In this document: in pieces, positions 8,201-14,669 of the stretch | How the letters are laid out: each line of letters opens with the position of its first letter | Numbering within the stretch: the first letter of the stretch is position 1 | DNA from: JAAYEV01 sp964508195 | GTDB lineage: Bacteria; Bacillota; Clostridia; Ch29 | NCBI GenBank assembly: GCA_964508195.1 | Contig: CAZDSH010000019.1 | Coordinates: forward strand, 1-24,051 | Length of the DNA: 24,051 nt | Direction: 5' to 3' | Program-made: the position numbers and the translations under genes | Notes under the pieces: model-generated | Seen by the model: only the letters and a program-made list of their open reading frames with translations | Told to the model about the DNA's origin: nothing | Database searches by the model: none

Positions 8201-9620
8201 TACCCACTAACCACTGGCTACTAATTAAGAAATTGCTTTCCTGAATGGAACACAGATTCATCTTAGGTTTATTCCTGAATATCCTCCTGTTTTTACTTCT
8301 TGCTTTCATCAAAAGTGCAAAGGAGGCCAATTGGCCTGCACGATCATCTATATCAAGACCATATAGGTTATTTTCTAAAATAAGGGTAGGTATTTCCCTT
8401 TCTGAATAGCCCTCGCTTAAATAAATATCATACAAAACATCAAAGGCATAAACCAGAATATGCCCGCTACCCATTGCGGGGTCCAGCACCTTAATATCCT
8501 CCGGCGTCATATCTTTATATTTTGCCCTTATCTTTCTAAGCTGTTCCTCCACTTCTGGCTCCTGCTTCGCCTCATCGAGATAATATTTCCACTTATCCTT
8601 TAACCTACTACCCACTTCTTCCCCGCTAACCACTTCTTCCCCACTATCCACTAACCACTGACCACTAACCACTTCTTCCCCGCTACCCACTTCTTCTCCA
8701 CTATCCACTACCCACTTACCACTAACCACTTCTTTCCCGCTCGCCATTAATCTCTCAAGCCATAGCCTGCCTAAAGAATTCTCCACCATATACTTTACTA
8801 TCCATTTAGGTGTGAAAAGCTGGGTAGCAGCGGGAATATTCTCCTTTGTAATCTTCTTGTTTTTCTTGAGGCCTGCAAAAACTTCATCTTTCTTCTCGGA
8901 AATATAATACTGATATAACCAACCTATGATTTCTATACCGTGGTCTTTATTTTCTGCTTTCTCTTTCTCCTCTTTTTCCTTCAATTCTATTTTCCAGTCA
9001 TATTCCTCTATTTCTTCAACCAGATCTCTAATAACAGATCCTTCTGCTAAAAGCTTGTCCGGGAGAAGCAATTCAGTATAATCGGCAATCTCTTCAAAAA
9101 CAGAGGGCATTATTTTGCCCAATTGATTGCATTGCCCTACTAATAAATATTTATACAAATCCTCCGTATCGTTACTGTCCTGGAGCCTAAATACTACTTC
9201 ACGGTCAATATCTAAATCTATGTTAAGGGCTTCTTTAATTATATCCGGCTCAACTTTGCCCGCCTTTACAGAAGACAGTACCCTAACCCCTGTGGGAAGG
9301 TAGTTATTAACCTCCATAAAGCGCAGGGCGATAAAGCGGTTAAACCAGGTATAAGCAACCTCCTCTACGACCTGTCCGAAACCCTTATGTTCGATGTTTT
9401 GAATCAATTTGTCACGTTGCTTTAATTCGTACTTTTTAAAGGTTTTTCCGTTTTCTCTGTGCTTTACCCTAAAACCACCCTCAAAGGTTTCAATATCCCT
9501 AATTTTATCCTTTGTTATTCCAACCTCGTAAGCCCTATGGGTTATATCCTCTATTAATTTACGCCTTGCTTTTACTGCAAAGTTCCTAATAGCTGTTTTA
9601 TCCACTTTCCACACCCCCAC
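5277..9620 (-). CDS. pglX: PglX (BrxX) adenine-specific DNA methyltransferase with in-frame insertions
   Basis: This is the BREX type 1 methyltransferase, expected to methylate adenine in a non-palindromic host motif. Class I methyltransferase motifs are present: DPAMGSGH (motif I, about 380-387) and TNPPYMG (motif IV, about 585-591). The length is 1447 residues, against roughly 1200 for the family. The excess lies in three repeat-bearing insertions: residues about 294-338, about 466-490 and 1090-1234. The last carries a complete-looking four-helix-bundle ORF in another frame. All three keep the frame open. Conserved PglX sequence flanks the large insertion: GLIYAGGE before, and DNIIPIVDGDYFEDDI shortly after. 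The GTG at 9620 overlaps the brxC TAG by one base. A GTG at codon 6 (9605), behind GGGGGTGTGG, gives the family-like start VDKTAIRNFAVKARR and is probably the real one. Confidence 0.95.
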   Translation of the reverse strand: MGVWKVDKTAIRNFAVKARRKLIEDITHRAYEVGITKDKIRDIETFEGGFRVKHRENGKTFKKYELKQRDKLIQNIEHKGFGQVVEEVAYTWFNRFIALRFMEVNNYLPTGVRVLSSVKAGKVEPDIIKEALNIDLDIDREVVFRLQDSNDTEDLYKYLLVGQCNQLGKIMPSVFEEIADYTELLLPDKLLAEGSVIRDLVEEIEEYDWKIELKEKEEKEKAENKDHGIEIIGWLYQYYISEKKDEVFAGLKKNKKITKENIPAATQLFTPKWIVKYMVENSLGRLWLERLMASGKEVVSGKWVVDSGEEVGSGEEVVSGQWLVDSGEEVVSGEEVGSRLKDKWKYYLDEAKQEPEVEEQLRKIRAKYKDMTPEDIKVLDPAMGSGHILVYAFDVLYDIYLSEGYSEREIPTLILENNLYGLDIDDRAGQLASFALLMKARSKNRRIFRNKPKMNLCSIQESNFLISSQWLVGSKGRQVDSGQWLVTRGKLAEYFVKGLTDRKQVQLKEDFEYLLEVFYNAKEYGSILEVKEIDFEALEQRIEEIKSNVPKDMVELRYRDVILEEIPPLIQQAKVMSQKYDVVCTNPPYMGRRSMNPKLIKYLDENFKDSKGDLFAVFIEAMNNMFKSEGILSLVTMQSWMFLSSYELLRGKILQNNTIIQLMHMNNMVMRIAFGTAVAILGKKHIAKYSGTYHMVKCEDLSEACIPKVFPKKDERYNEISQDEFEKIPGKPIAYWTNSNLIKTFEESKPMNSIIEPKQGLATADNNRFLRLWHEVNYNKINFQSKSLEASLNSGAKWFPYNKGGARRQWYGNYDYIVNWENDGFEIRNFKDANGKIRSRPQNTDYYFREAITWSLITSGGFSIRYREMGSIHDVAGMSAFSNNHDKLLYLLGLMSTKIANYIFKLLNPTINLQVGDFNNFPVLFTDFAPIIKHVKTNISISKTDWDSFENSWDFKMHPLLTARDQRIGTNKSNHLSLDANHSIEIAFENYKIFTENQFNQLKANEEELNRIFIDIYGLQDELTPEVADRDITITKIFDTKEDICEDIKGNAYILTREDVIKSFISYAVGCMFGRYSLDEEGLIYAGGEISDKWLVVSGQYFLKEVVYRYVSKELSRVNSMVEVNESSGGSLQNSKDASPGRNLRTIRSDETSSSTNSIQHSGGATEEVNQGIHTVSSSNTGLQGGSGNTDFDMYQAEILDAISSGDVSGLVSRGWENVEFIDWKTIHHTLTTNYYNIVKDNIIPIVDGDYFEDDILQRFVEFVQVSFGTETLEENLKYIAETLGKRANETSRQAIRRYFLRDFYQDHVRTYKKRPIYWLFDSGRQRGFKALIYMHRYDPFTVARVRIDYLHSLQRKYEAEINHLDILIDSEISNREKVAARKNKEIILKKIQECSLYDEAIAHAANQRIEIDLDDGVKVNYAKFQGIEIPQGKDRKPLKANLLGKI
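5890..5914. repeat. Perfect 11-bp inverted repeat beside the pglX insertion
   Basis: ATAATATTGTC at 5890-5900 and GACAATATTAT at 5904-5914 are perfect inverted copies around a 3-base loop. The hairpin lies in pglX (residues NIVKDNII) and ends 4 bp before the terminal repeat of the 435-bp inserted segment. It may be an insertion target structure or simply a chance of the codons; there is no T-run to suggest a terminator. Confidence 0.75.
5919..6353 (-). mobile_element. IVS-like inserted element in pglX carrying a four-helix-bundle gene
   Basis: The segment is bounded by inverted ends: on the minus strand it begins ATTAGTG (6353) and ends CACTAAT (5919). Beyond these 7 perfect bases both ends continue with imperfect TAGTGGTTAGTGG-like sequence. 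It is 435 bp, exactly 145 codons, and corresponds to PglX residues 1090-1234. In the pglX frame it encodes low-complexity Ser/Gly/Thr/Asn-rich sequence unlike the rest of PglX. In a second frame it encodes an S23/IVS-family protein, whose stop codon lies inside the terminal repeat. Intervening sequences with S23-type ORFs and complementary ends are known in 23S rRNA genes. An in-frame copy in a protein gene is my inference from these features. No target duplication is clearly visible. Confidence 0.65.
5927..6247 (-). CDS. Four-helix-bundle (S23/IVS-type) protein nested in pglX
   Basis: This 106-residue frame lies wholly within pglX, on the same strand but in a different frame. It matches the S23/IVS four-helix-bundle family very clearly: MNLVEEVYKIVKTLPREETY, then RRAVAPIPSNIAEGQQRKST, then KEFIQFL and an ETQILI segment. 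The family is associated with 23S rRNA intervening sequences and is related in fold to Avd of diversity-generating retroelements; its biochemical role is poorly known. The family's first helix start (YKDLxVWQKSM-like) is missing before the ATG. A similar stretch, SKELSRVNSM, is instead encoded just upstream in the pglX frame, so the gene may have suffered a frameshift. There is no strong ribosome binding site. The gene is recognisable and uninterrupted; its expression is uncertain. Confidence 0.75.
   Translation of the reverse strand: MNLVEEVYKIVKTLPREETYALSDQMRRAVAPIPSNIAEGQQRKSTKEFIQFLAVTRDSKAEVETQILICIRQKYLTQSQAEMSLALCQEVGKMLNSLIGKLSTTH
8151..8225 (-). repeat. GTGG-rich repeat insertion in pglX (residues about 466-490)
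   Basis: The plus strand shows copies of CCACTAACCACTGACCACT-like sequence, with weaker CCACT copies. Read on the minus strand in the pglX frame it gives SSQWLV and SGQWLV. The same peptide and nucleotide motifs recur in the array at 8607-8741 and at the end of the 435-bp element. It interrupts PglX between motif I and motif IV of the methyltransferase without changing the frame. There is no ORF of its own. Confidence 0.7.
8607..8741 (-). repeat. Tandem GTGG/GAAGTGG repeat array in pglX (residues about 294-338)
   Basis: This 135-bp array is built from CCACTAACCACTGACCACT-type units and ACCACTTCTTCCCCGCT-type units (plus strand) that alternate imperfectly. In the pglX frame it encodes repeats of SGEEVVSG and SGQWLVDSGEE. 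The array is a multiple of three bases long, and the smaller units are about 18 bp, so copy-number change would tend to preserve the frame. It lies just N-terminal to methyltransferase motif I, between KYMVENSLGRLWLERLMAS and KDKWKYYLDEA, both of which look like normal PglX sequence. Confidence 0.85.
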
Positions 9621-12600
9621 TAAACAAGCCTTAATACCGTATCTTCCTTTAGTTCTTCCTTTAACTGCCTTCTTAAATATTCAAGGAGTTCTTCTATATC
9701 TTCTTCATTTTCAATGGTCTTTGCACCGTGGAATATATTGGCTATACTCACATTGATAGTCTTTCTAGTAGGATAAACTATATTACCTTCTCCACCGGTA
9801 GTTAGTTGTTTTTCATTGTCCTTTTTTTTCCTCTTTTCTATGATGATCTTTTTTATTTCATCGAAACATCTCATTTTTAGCCTATCGGACTCTTCCTTCA
9901 TTGCAATGGCCTCATAAAAATTATGGGATGTGTCTAATCTCTCCAAGAGCTCTTTAAATTTATTATTAAACTTACCATATATATCATCCTTGAAATCGTA
10001 CAGTTCCAGTTCACTTTTCACCTTGTTCCAATCACTTTCTATTACACCCCTTACGGGTTTACACTCTTCTTCTAATAGAACGACAAATTTATTGATAAAG
10101 TCATTTACTAAGTTGGGAAGTTTAGAAATCTGGGAATATGGCTTTGGTGATTTAACTATTTTCTCTATTTCCTTAACGAGTTTTGTAGTGTCCCGATCAA
10201 TGACGTAGGTTTTGTTCTTTTCGTATATATTAAGCTGTTTAACTGCCCTATCGAATTGTTCCCTTTGATTTTCAAAGAACTTTTTTATATCAAAGACTTC
10301 TTCCTCATAATCTAATAATTCTTCTTTTACTTCATATAATTTTTCGAAAAAGGATATTGCATCATTAATCTGTAAAATCCCATTAAAAAGCTCCTTGCCC
10401 CTATCCAATACACCTTTACCGGGATAGGTTTTGTCCTCATAGCGCACTAGTAGTTCCCTAATTTTCGATAGTTCAGAGTTAGATAATTCCTTAAAGCGAA
10501 TCATTAGCCCGTCTTCATCCCCTGGTGCCGAGGCATAATTGAAAACTTCTTTGATTAAGTTTCTGGCGTTATTCAAATACTTCTCAGGGGTTTTGATCCT
10601 TTTCTTTATCAGTAGCCTATCCACATAATCCCTTTTAGTCATGTATTGGATTAAGTTTCTATCAAAAGCGTTAAGATGATCACTGCCTAATTGGATATTT
10701 ATCCCCTGGGCTTTAAACAGTGTAACTACTAGACCCCTAATATCATCCGGCAACCAGCCGTATGGGGGCTTAGTATATGTCTCCAGCAGGGTTTTCATCG
10801 TCACCGGAATATGCCTTTGAGTGTTCCTTTCGATATAGTGGAGTAGTTCTTCTATGGCCAACTTGTTCGGGGCTTCCTCGTCCCCAAATATATCTATCTG
10901 GGTTTCATCGGCAAACTGTATATCGTGAAGTTCTTTAGGGCTTTCTATGAAATCCGTAATATAATTTAGCTTGTCATAGATGCCGTTTACAAGTATACCC
11001 AACCCGCTGTTTATTCTTTCGATGGGATGTTTTGATCTTACATCTATCTTTTGCGCATTTGCATAAAGGTCCGCCTCTTTCAATGCTTCCTTAAGTAAGG
11101 ATTCTACCCTATCTTTCCTCTGAGCAACTTCCTGGGATTTTCTTATCTTTATTTCTTCAATTTCCCCTGTCTGTATAGGTGCTGCTTTCCTTGTAAGATA
11201 GGTCTGGATTTTTAATATGTTTTCCATCTCCTCAAGAAAAGTGGGGTCTGGGGGGAGTTTAATGATTAAATTGTTTTCCTTAGTAGACATCATTCTTAAT
11301 TCATGGTCGGTAAGTTCAACACCCATGTCAAAATACGGTGTGATTATCTTTACCCCTATATCATGTTTTTGAGACGATATCAATTTATCATCTATGGCCT
11401 TATTAAAATCAAAATGATACCTTGCACTATAACGGAATTTTTTCTCGCTATAAATACCTGTATATATTTCCTCCCCGATCTTTAAAATTATTTCACTAAT
11501 ATCAATAGATATATTCTGTATTTCTTTATTTACGTCCTGCTCTTCATGGGTTAGGAAAATGTATTCATTCCCATTTTTCTGAATCAACATTTCTTTAACG
11601 AGCCTATCTAAAGAACCCTCTATATCTTTCTTTAACGCTATTTTATCTTCGTCAATATGTGAAACCATCAGCGTTGCTATATTTTCCATGTTTTTAGGCA
11701 TCTCTTTTACCCATTTTATTAAAAATAATACTTTTAGAACTTCTATATCCCTGCTATTAAGTCTATCGCTATCCTCTGCGTGCATAAATACTGTCTTTAT
11801 ATTATGATCAAGGAACGTTTCTATAGTTTCATAGAAGGCGGAAAAGGGCACCAGGGCCCCTACTTCTTCGTCTTTATATCTTATAGCCGCCTCCTGAAAC
11901 GCGGACAAAAGGGATCTCTCGCCCTCTGAAAGGTGCTTTCCACTAGCGCCATGTTCTCTAACCGCTGTAAATACGGATTGCAGTAGTCTGAATTGGTAAG
12001 GTATGAAAGGATAAACCTCTATAAAATCATCGGGTGTTTTGAAGGTTTTCATCTCCGGAGTGTCCTGGGAGAAGGTAATTAGGTTTTTCAAAATCGCTTC
12101 TTTGTCCATGTAGTAAAGTTTTAATGTTTCCTCGGCGGTTTCATTTTTGTAAAGGATTCTTCTTTTAATTACTTCGTCCACATTAGCGCTGGATAAACTA
12201 AGCCTTGTATTAAACCTGCCTTGAATTTTTGAGAAGTCATTTCCCCTTACCTTTGTAACAGTATCTATATCTTGCTGCGAGGTTACTATAACCCATGCCC
12301 TGCCCCCGCAGTAGGTCCCTAAATCCTCTACCACTGTCTGCAGGTTAAGCATTAACCCTACATCATCCCCTATGTATTGGCCCATCTCATCCACTAAAAA
12401 TATGACATGGTGCCCTTTGCCCTTAGCCTCAATATACTCTTTTACCTTATTGGCGAACTTTTCGATGCTTAAAGAATAGTTATCCTCTGCCCTGTTGTAC
12501 CAATTCCGGGCTGCTTCTATACTCCTTTTAGTTGTATCCGCTAAAGCCTTTACTATATTATCTTCTTCGAAATAAAAGTCTTCCCTTGCATCGGTCCACG

Positions 12601-13174
12601 AATCCCCTGATAACTCCTCATATCTTGCCTTAAAATCTTCATAGGTGCCTTCCTTCACCATTTGTGCCTCAAGATCAGCAAGCCAAGGTAAAGAACCGCA
12701 AAAGCCTTGCATTTCATTGAATACCTTATTGAACACCTTTACTATTGATTCCTTGTTGGTTTTAGAAACTGAATCGGATTTTGAGTCTATGTTAAACAAA
12801 ACGACATCGGCCCTTACATCTCCTGCAGCTTTCATATCCGCTAAAACTGTAGCATCCTCTATCTTACCGTCAAAATAAGATATAGCGTTTTTACCCATTA
12901 CTTCTTTGTTTTCAAGGAGGTAGGACAATATCTTTAGGAGATGGGATTTACCGGAGCCAAAAAAACCGGAAATCCAAACTCCCATTTTGTCGGTATAGGT
13001 ATTAATACCCTCCCTGTAGGCATCGAAAAAAGCGGAGAAATGTCTGTCTAATTCCCTTGTAACCACGTATTCCTCCAACTCTTGATAGACATTGGCGTCA
13101 TCATCTTGCCCGATCTTTATAACGCCCTTTATATCCCTATCAACCTCCTTATAAAACATTTTTGCAAGTTTCAT
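9620..13174 (-). CDS. brxC: BrxC, large P-loop ATPase of BREX
   Basis: BrxC (PglY-like) is 1184 residues, the usual size, and is an essential ATPase of type 1 BREX. It starts MKLAKMFYKEVDRDIKGVIK. Walker A is GFFGSGKSH (about 70-78) and Walker B is VIFLVDE (about 257-263). The C-terminal half is rich in Lys and Glu and predicted to be mostly helical, with coiled-coil character around residues 870-1130. The ATG follows GGGGGGAGG, and brxB ends 16 bp upstream. Its TAG stop shares one base with the annotated pglX GTG. Both the motifs and the position between brxB and pglX support the call. Confidence 0.96.
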   Translation of the reverse strand: MKLAKMFYKEVDRDIKGVIKIGQDDDANVYQELEEYVVTRELDRHFSAFFDAYREGINTYTDKMGVWISGFFGSGKSHLLKILSYLLENKEVMGKNAISYFDGKIEDATVLADMKAAGDVRADVVLFNIDSKSDSVSKTNKESIVKVFNKVFNEMQGFCGSLPWLADLEAQMVKEGTYEDFKARYEELSGDSWTDAREDFYFEEDNIVKALADTTKRSIEAARNWYNRAEDNYSLSIEKFANKVKEYIEAKGKGHHVIFLVDEMGQYIGDDVGLMLNLQTVVEDLGTYCGGRAWVIVTSQQDIDTVTKVRGNDFSKIQGRFNTRLSLSSANVDEVIKRRILYKNETAEETLKLYYMDKEAILKNLITFSQDTPEMKTFKTPDDFIEVYPFIPYQFRLLQSVFTAVREHGASGKHLSEGERSLLSAFQEAAIRYKDEEVGALVPFSAFYETIETFLDHNIKTVFMHAEDSDRLNSRDIEVLKVLFLIKWVKEMPKNMENIATLMVSHIDEDKIALKKDIEGSLDRLVKEMLIQKNGNEYIFLTHEEQDVNKEIQNISIDISEIILKIGEEIYTGIYSEKKFRYSARYHFDFNKAIDDKLISSQKHDIGVKIITPYFDMGVELTDHELRMMSTKENNLIIKLPPDPTFLEEMENILKIQTYLTRKAAPIQTGEIEEIKIRKSQEVAQRKDRVESLLKEALKEADLYANAQKIDVRSKHPIERINSGLGILVNGIYDKLNYITDFIESPKELHDIQFADETQIDIFGDEEAPNKLAIEELLHYIERNTQRHIPVTMKTLLETYTKPPYGWLPDDIRGLVVTLFKAQGINIQLGSDHLNAFDRNLIQYMTKRDYVDRLLIKKRIKTPEKYLNNARNLIKEVFNYASAPGDEDGLMIRFKELSNSELSKIRELLVRYEDKTYPGKGVLDRGKELFNGILQINDAISFFEKLYEVKEELLDYEEEVFDIKKFFENQREQFDRAVKQLNIYEKNKTYVIDRDTTKLVKEIEKIVKSPKPYSQISKLPNLVNDFINKFVVLLEEECKPVRGVIESDWNKVKSELELYDFKDDIYGKFNNKFKELLERLDTSHNFYEAIAMKEESDRLKMRCFDEIKKIIIEKRKKKDNEKQLTTGGEGNIVYPTRKTINVSIANIFHGAKTIENEEDIEELLEYLRRQLKEELKEDTVLRLV

Positions 13175-13190
13175 AGTTTAATCCTCCCCC

Positions 13191-13772
13191 CTATCGTTCT
13201 ACTAGTTTAAAGGCCCTGTAATAGTTCCGGTCAGAAATCTCATCAAACAATTTTAAACCCTGCCCTGAATAAGTACCGGGGTAAAACATGATTAAAGGTA
13301 CATAATCTATTACGGAGTGTAGAACATTTAAAACGGTATGAGAGCGGATAATAGGCCATACCTTCCCTACCCCGGTTAAGAAAATAATATCATTTTCTTG
13401 TACCCTTTCTTTGATGTACCCTACGACTAAACCGTTTTTTTTGGTTAGCCTTAAGGTGTTTTTGATAGCCTTTAGGATTGTATCTGTGCCCTTTTCTTTC
13501 TCCATATCAAAGACCTTCTGCAAATATCCCTTATTTTCTAATATATTGATCATTATTTCATAGAGGTCAAACTCCCTAATAAAAATATCCATGCCTTCAT
13601 TGTTTATTTTCTGTTTTAAAAAGTTTATATGTTCCCTAACAATGGTTTCGTCCTTAGCATCGTAGTCAAAAATATAATATCCTATTTCATTTCCTAATCC
13701 TTTGTTTTCTCTAAATCTACTATCTGTAATAATAGGAAGAATCTCGTCAAGCCTTTCATAAATAGTTTTCAA
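13191..13772 (-). CDS. brxB: BrxB (DUF1788 family)
   Basis: This is a 193-residue protein of the DUF1788/BrxB family, a small conserved component of type 1 BREX with no assigned enzymatic activity. Family-like segments include MKTIYERLDEILPII at the start, IFLTGVGKVWPIIRSH in the centre and PLIMFYPGTYSGQGLKLF near the end. Translation starts at TTG directly after the brxA TAG, with AGGAGGG six bases upstream, so the two genes are tightly coupled. I see no membrane segment or signal peptide. Confidence 0.93.
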   Translation of the reverse strand: MKTIYERLDEILPIITDSRFRENKGLGNEIGYYIFDYDAKDETIVREHINFLKQKINNEGMDIFIREFDLYEIMINILENKGYLQKVFDMEKEKGTDTILKAIKNTLRLTKKNGLVVGYIKERVQENDIIFLTGVGKVWPIIRSHTVLNVLHSVIDYVPLIMFYPGTYSGQGLKLFDEISDRNYYRAFKLVER

Positions 13773-14369
13773 CTATATCCCTCCTAACATAACCTGAAGG
13801 TATATACCATCACCTTTTTTATTCAGATAATTTATTAATTCTTGTTCTATCAAGGGTCTGGTTATTTCAATGGCCCTGTTATTTTTTTTAACAAACCCGG
13901 CTTCGATCAATATCCTTTTGTAGACCTGTTTTAATTTATAAAGGGTGTAATCCGTCCATCCTGCCACCCGCTGGCTTTGTTCCGCTTTCCTATGGAAGAA
14001 TATAGCGAAGTCTTTATCCGTAATTAAATGATCCCTAATAAGATATTTATCCCTATATACCTCCCGCATAAACTCAAAGAAAAGTCTATCCGTCTTTAGG
14101 ATAGTGTATAGGGCTATCTGTTTGCTCGTTTCAAGATTACCCTTTGCCAGTTTAATAAGCAAATCTTCATCTAAAACTTCTAATCTCTCTGCAACAGTTG
14201 AAGCAATCTCCCTGATTCTATTTTCGGAATTTAATGAAAATATGTTTTCATCTAATGCTCTTTGTCTTATCTCATTTAAAGTAAGTCCTTGCAGATAAAG
14301 GCCTGAAGCCTTTTTTAGTTCTAAATAAAGGTAAGATCTTGTTTTTATTGTTGATCTATATTTCGGCAT
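13773..14369 (-). CDS. brxA: BrxA (DUF1819 family)
   Basis: This is a 198-residue protein of the DUF1819/BrxA family and the first gene of the BREX operon. Published BrxA structures show a small helical DNA-binding protein. The sequence begins MPKYRSTIKTRSYLYLELKK and has the family-like KLAKGNLETSKQIALY and RVAGWTDYTLYKLKQVYKRI stretches; the latter resembles a DNA-binding helix-turn-helix region. It ends with VMLGGI at the junction with brxB. The likely ribosome binding site AGAGGGG lies somewhat far (12 bases) from the ATG. The operon promoter should lie in the 300-bp gap upstream. Confidence 0.92.
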   Translation of the reverse strand: MPKYRSTIKTRSYLYLELKKASGLYLQGLTLNEIRQRALDENIFSLNSENRIREIASTVAERLEVLDEDLLIKLAKGNLETSKQIALYTILKTDRLFFEFMREVYRDKYLIRDHLITDKDFAIFFHRKAEQSQRVAGWTDYTLYKLKQVYKRILIEAGFVKKNNRAIEITRPLIEQELINYLNKKGDGIYLQVMLGGI

Positions 14370-14669
14370 ATTCTACCATATCCCCTCTTATTTATGGCCA
14401 TTTTTATGTATACACTATATCATTGTTTGAATCCAGATGCAGGAAGAAATAATGTGGCAGGGGGGACGTTTATCACAATAAGGGAAACTCCGCCGGGTAT
14501 ACATCTAAATACAGCGGTCATATGTTGCCTAATGCAAAGGATTCCGCCAGTCTGCGCCATAGGATTTATCCAGTTCGGACCAAGTTTCCCGGGTAAAATT
14601 CCCTAGGCAAGGAAGCAATTCATATTTATATGCGTCAGTCCGTTGATGAACCCTGTAACATATATTTTG
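14370..14669. other. Intergenic region upstream of the BREX operon
   Basis: This 300-bp gap separates brxA from the end of the histidine kinase gene. It must contain the BREX promoter. Only a weak candidate is visible (14414-14442). I see no RNA gene, strong inverted repeat or recognisable coding remnant. A 70-codon plus-strand frame inside it resembles nothing I know and lacks a convincing start. Confidence 0.6.
14414..14442 (-). promoter_or_regulatory. Weak candidate promoter of the BREX operon
   Basis: On the minus strand, CTGCAT (14437-14442) and TATAGT (14414-14419) are separated by 17 bases. Each matches the housekeeping consensus only partly. The site lies about 45 bp upstream of the brxA ATG. 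It is the best I can see, not a firm call. Confidence 0.25.

Noticed and set aside
5277..9620. pglX as a pseudogene because of insertions
   Set aside because: The frame is open over 1447 codons, the insertions are whole numbers of codons, and the methyltransferase motifs are intact. It is better called a gene with in-frame insertions.
14394..14606. 70-codon plus-strand ORF upstream of brxA
   Set aside because: It has no recognisable motif or clear ribosome binding site, and it lies where the BREX promoter must be.
14580..14610. Hairpin terminator after the histidine kinase gene
   Set aside because: GGG/CCC pairing around an AATTTTA loop and a CCTAGG palindrome are too short, and no T-run follows on the minus strand.
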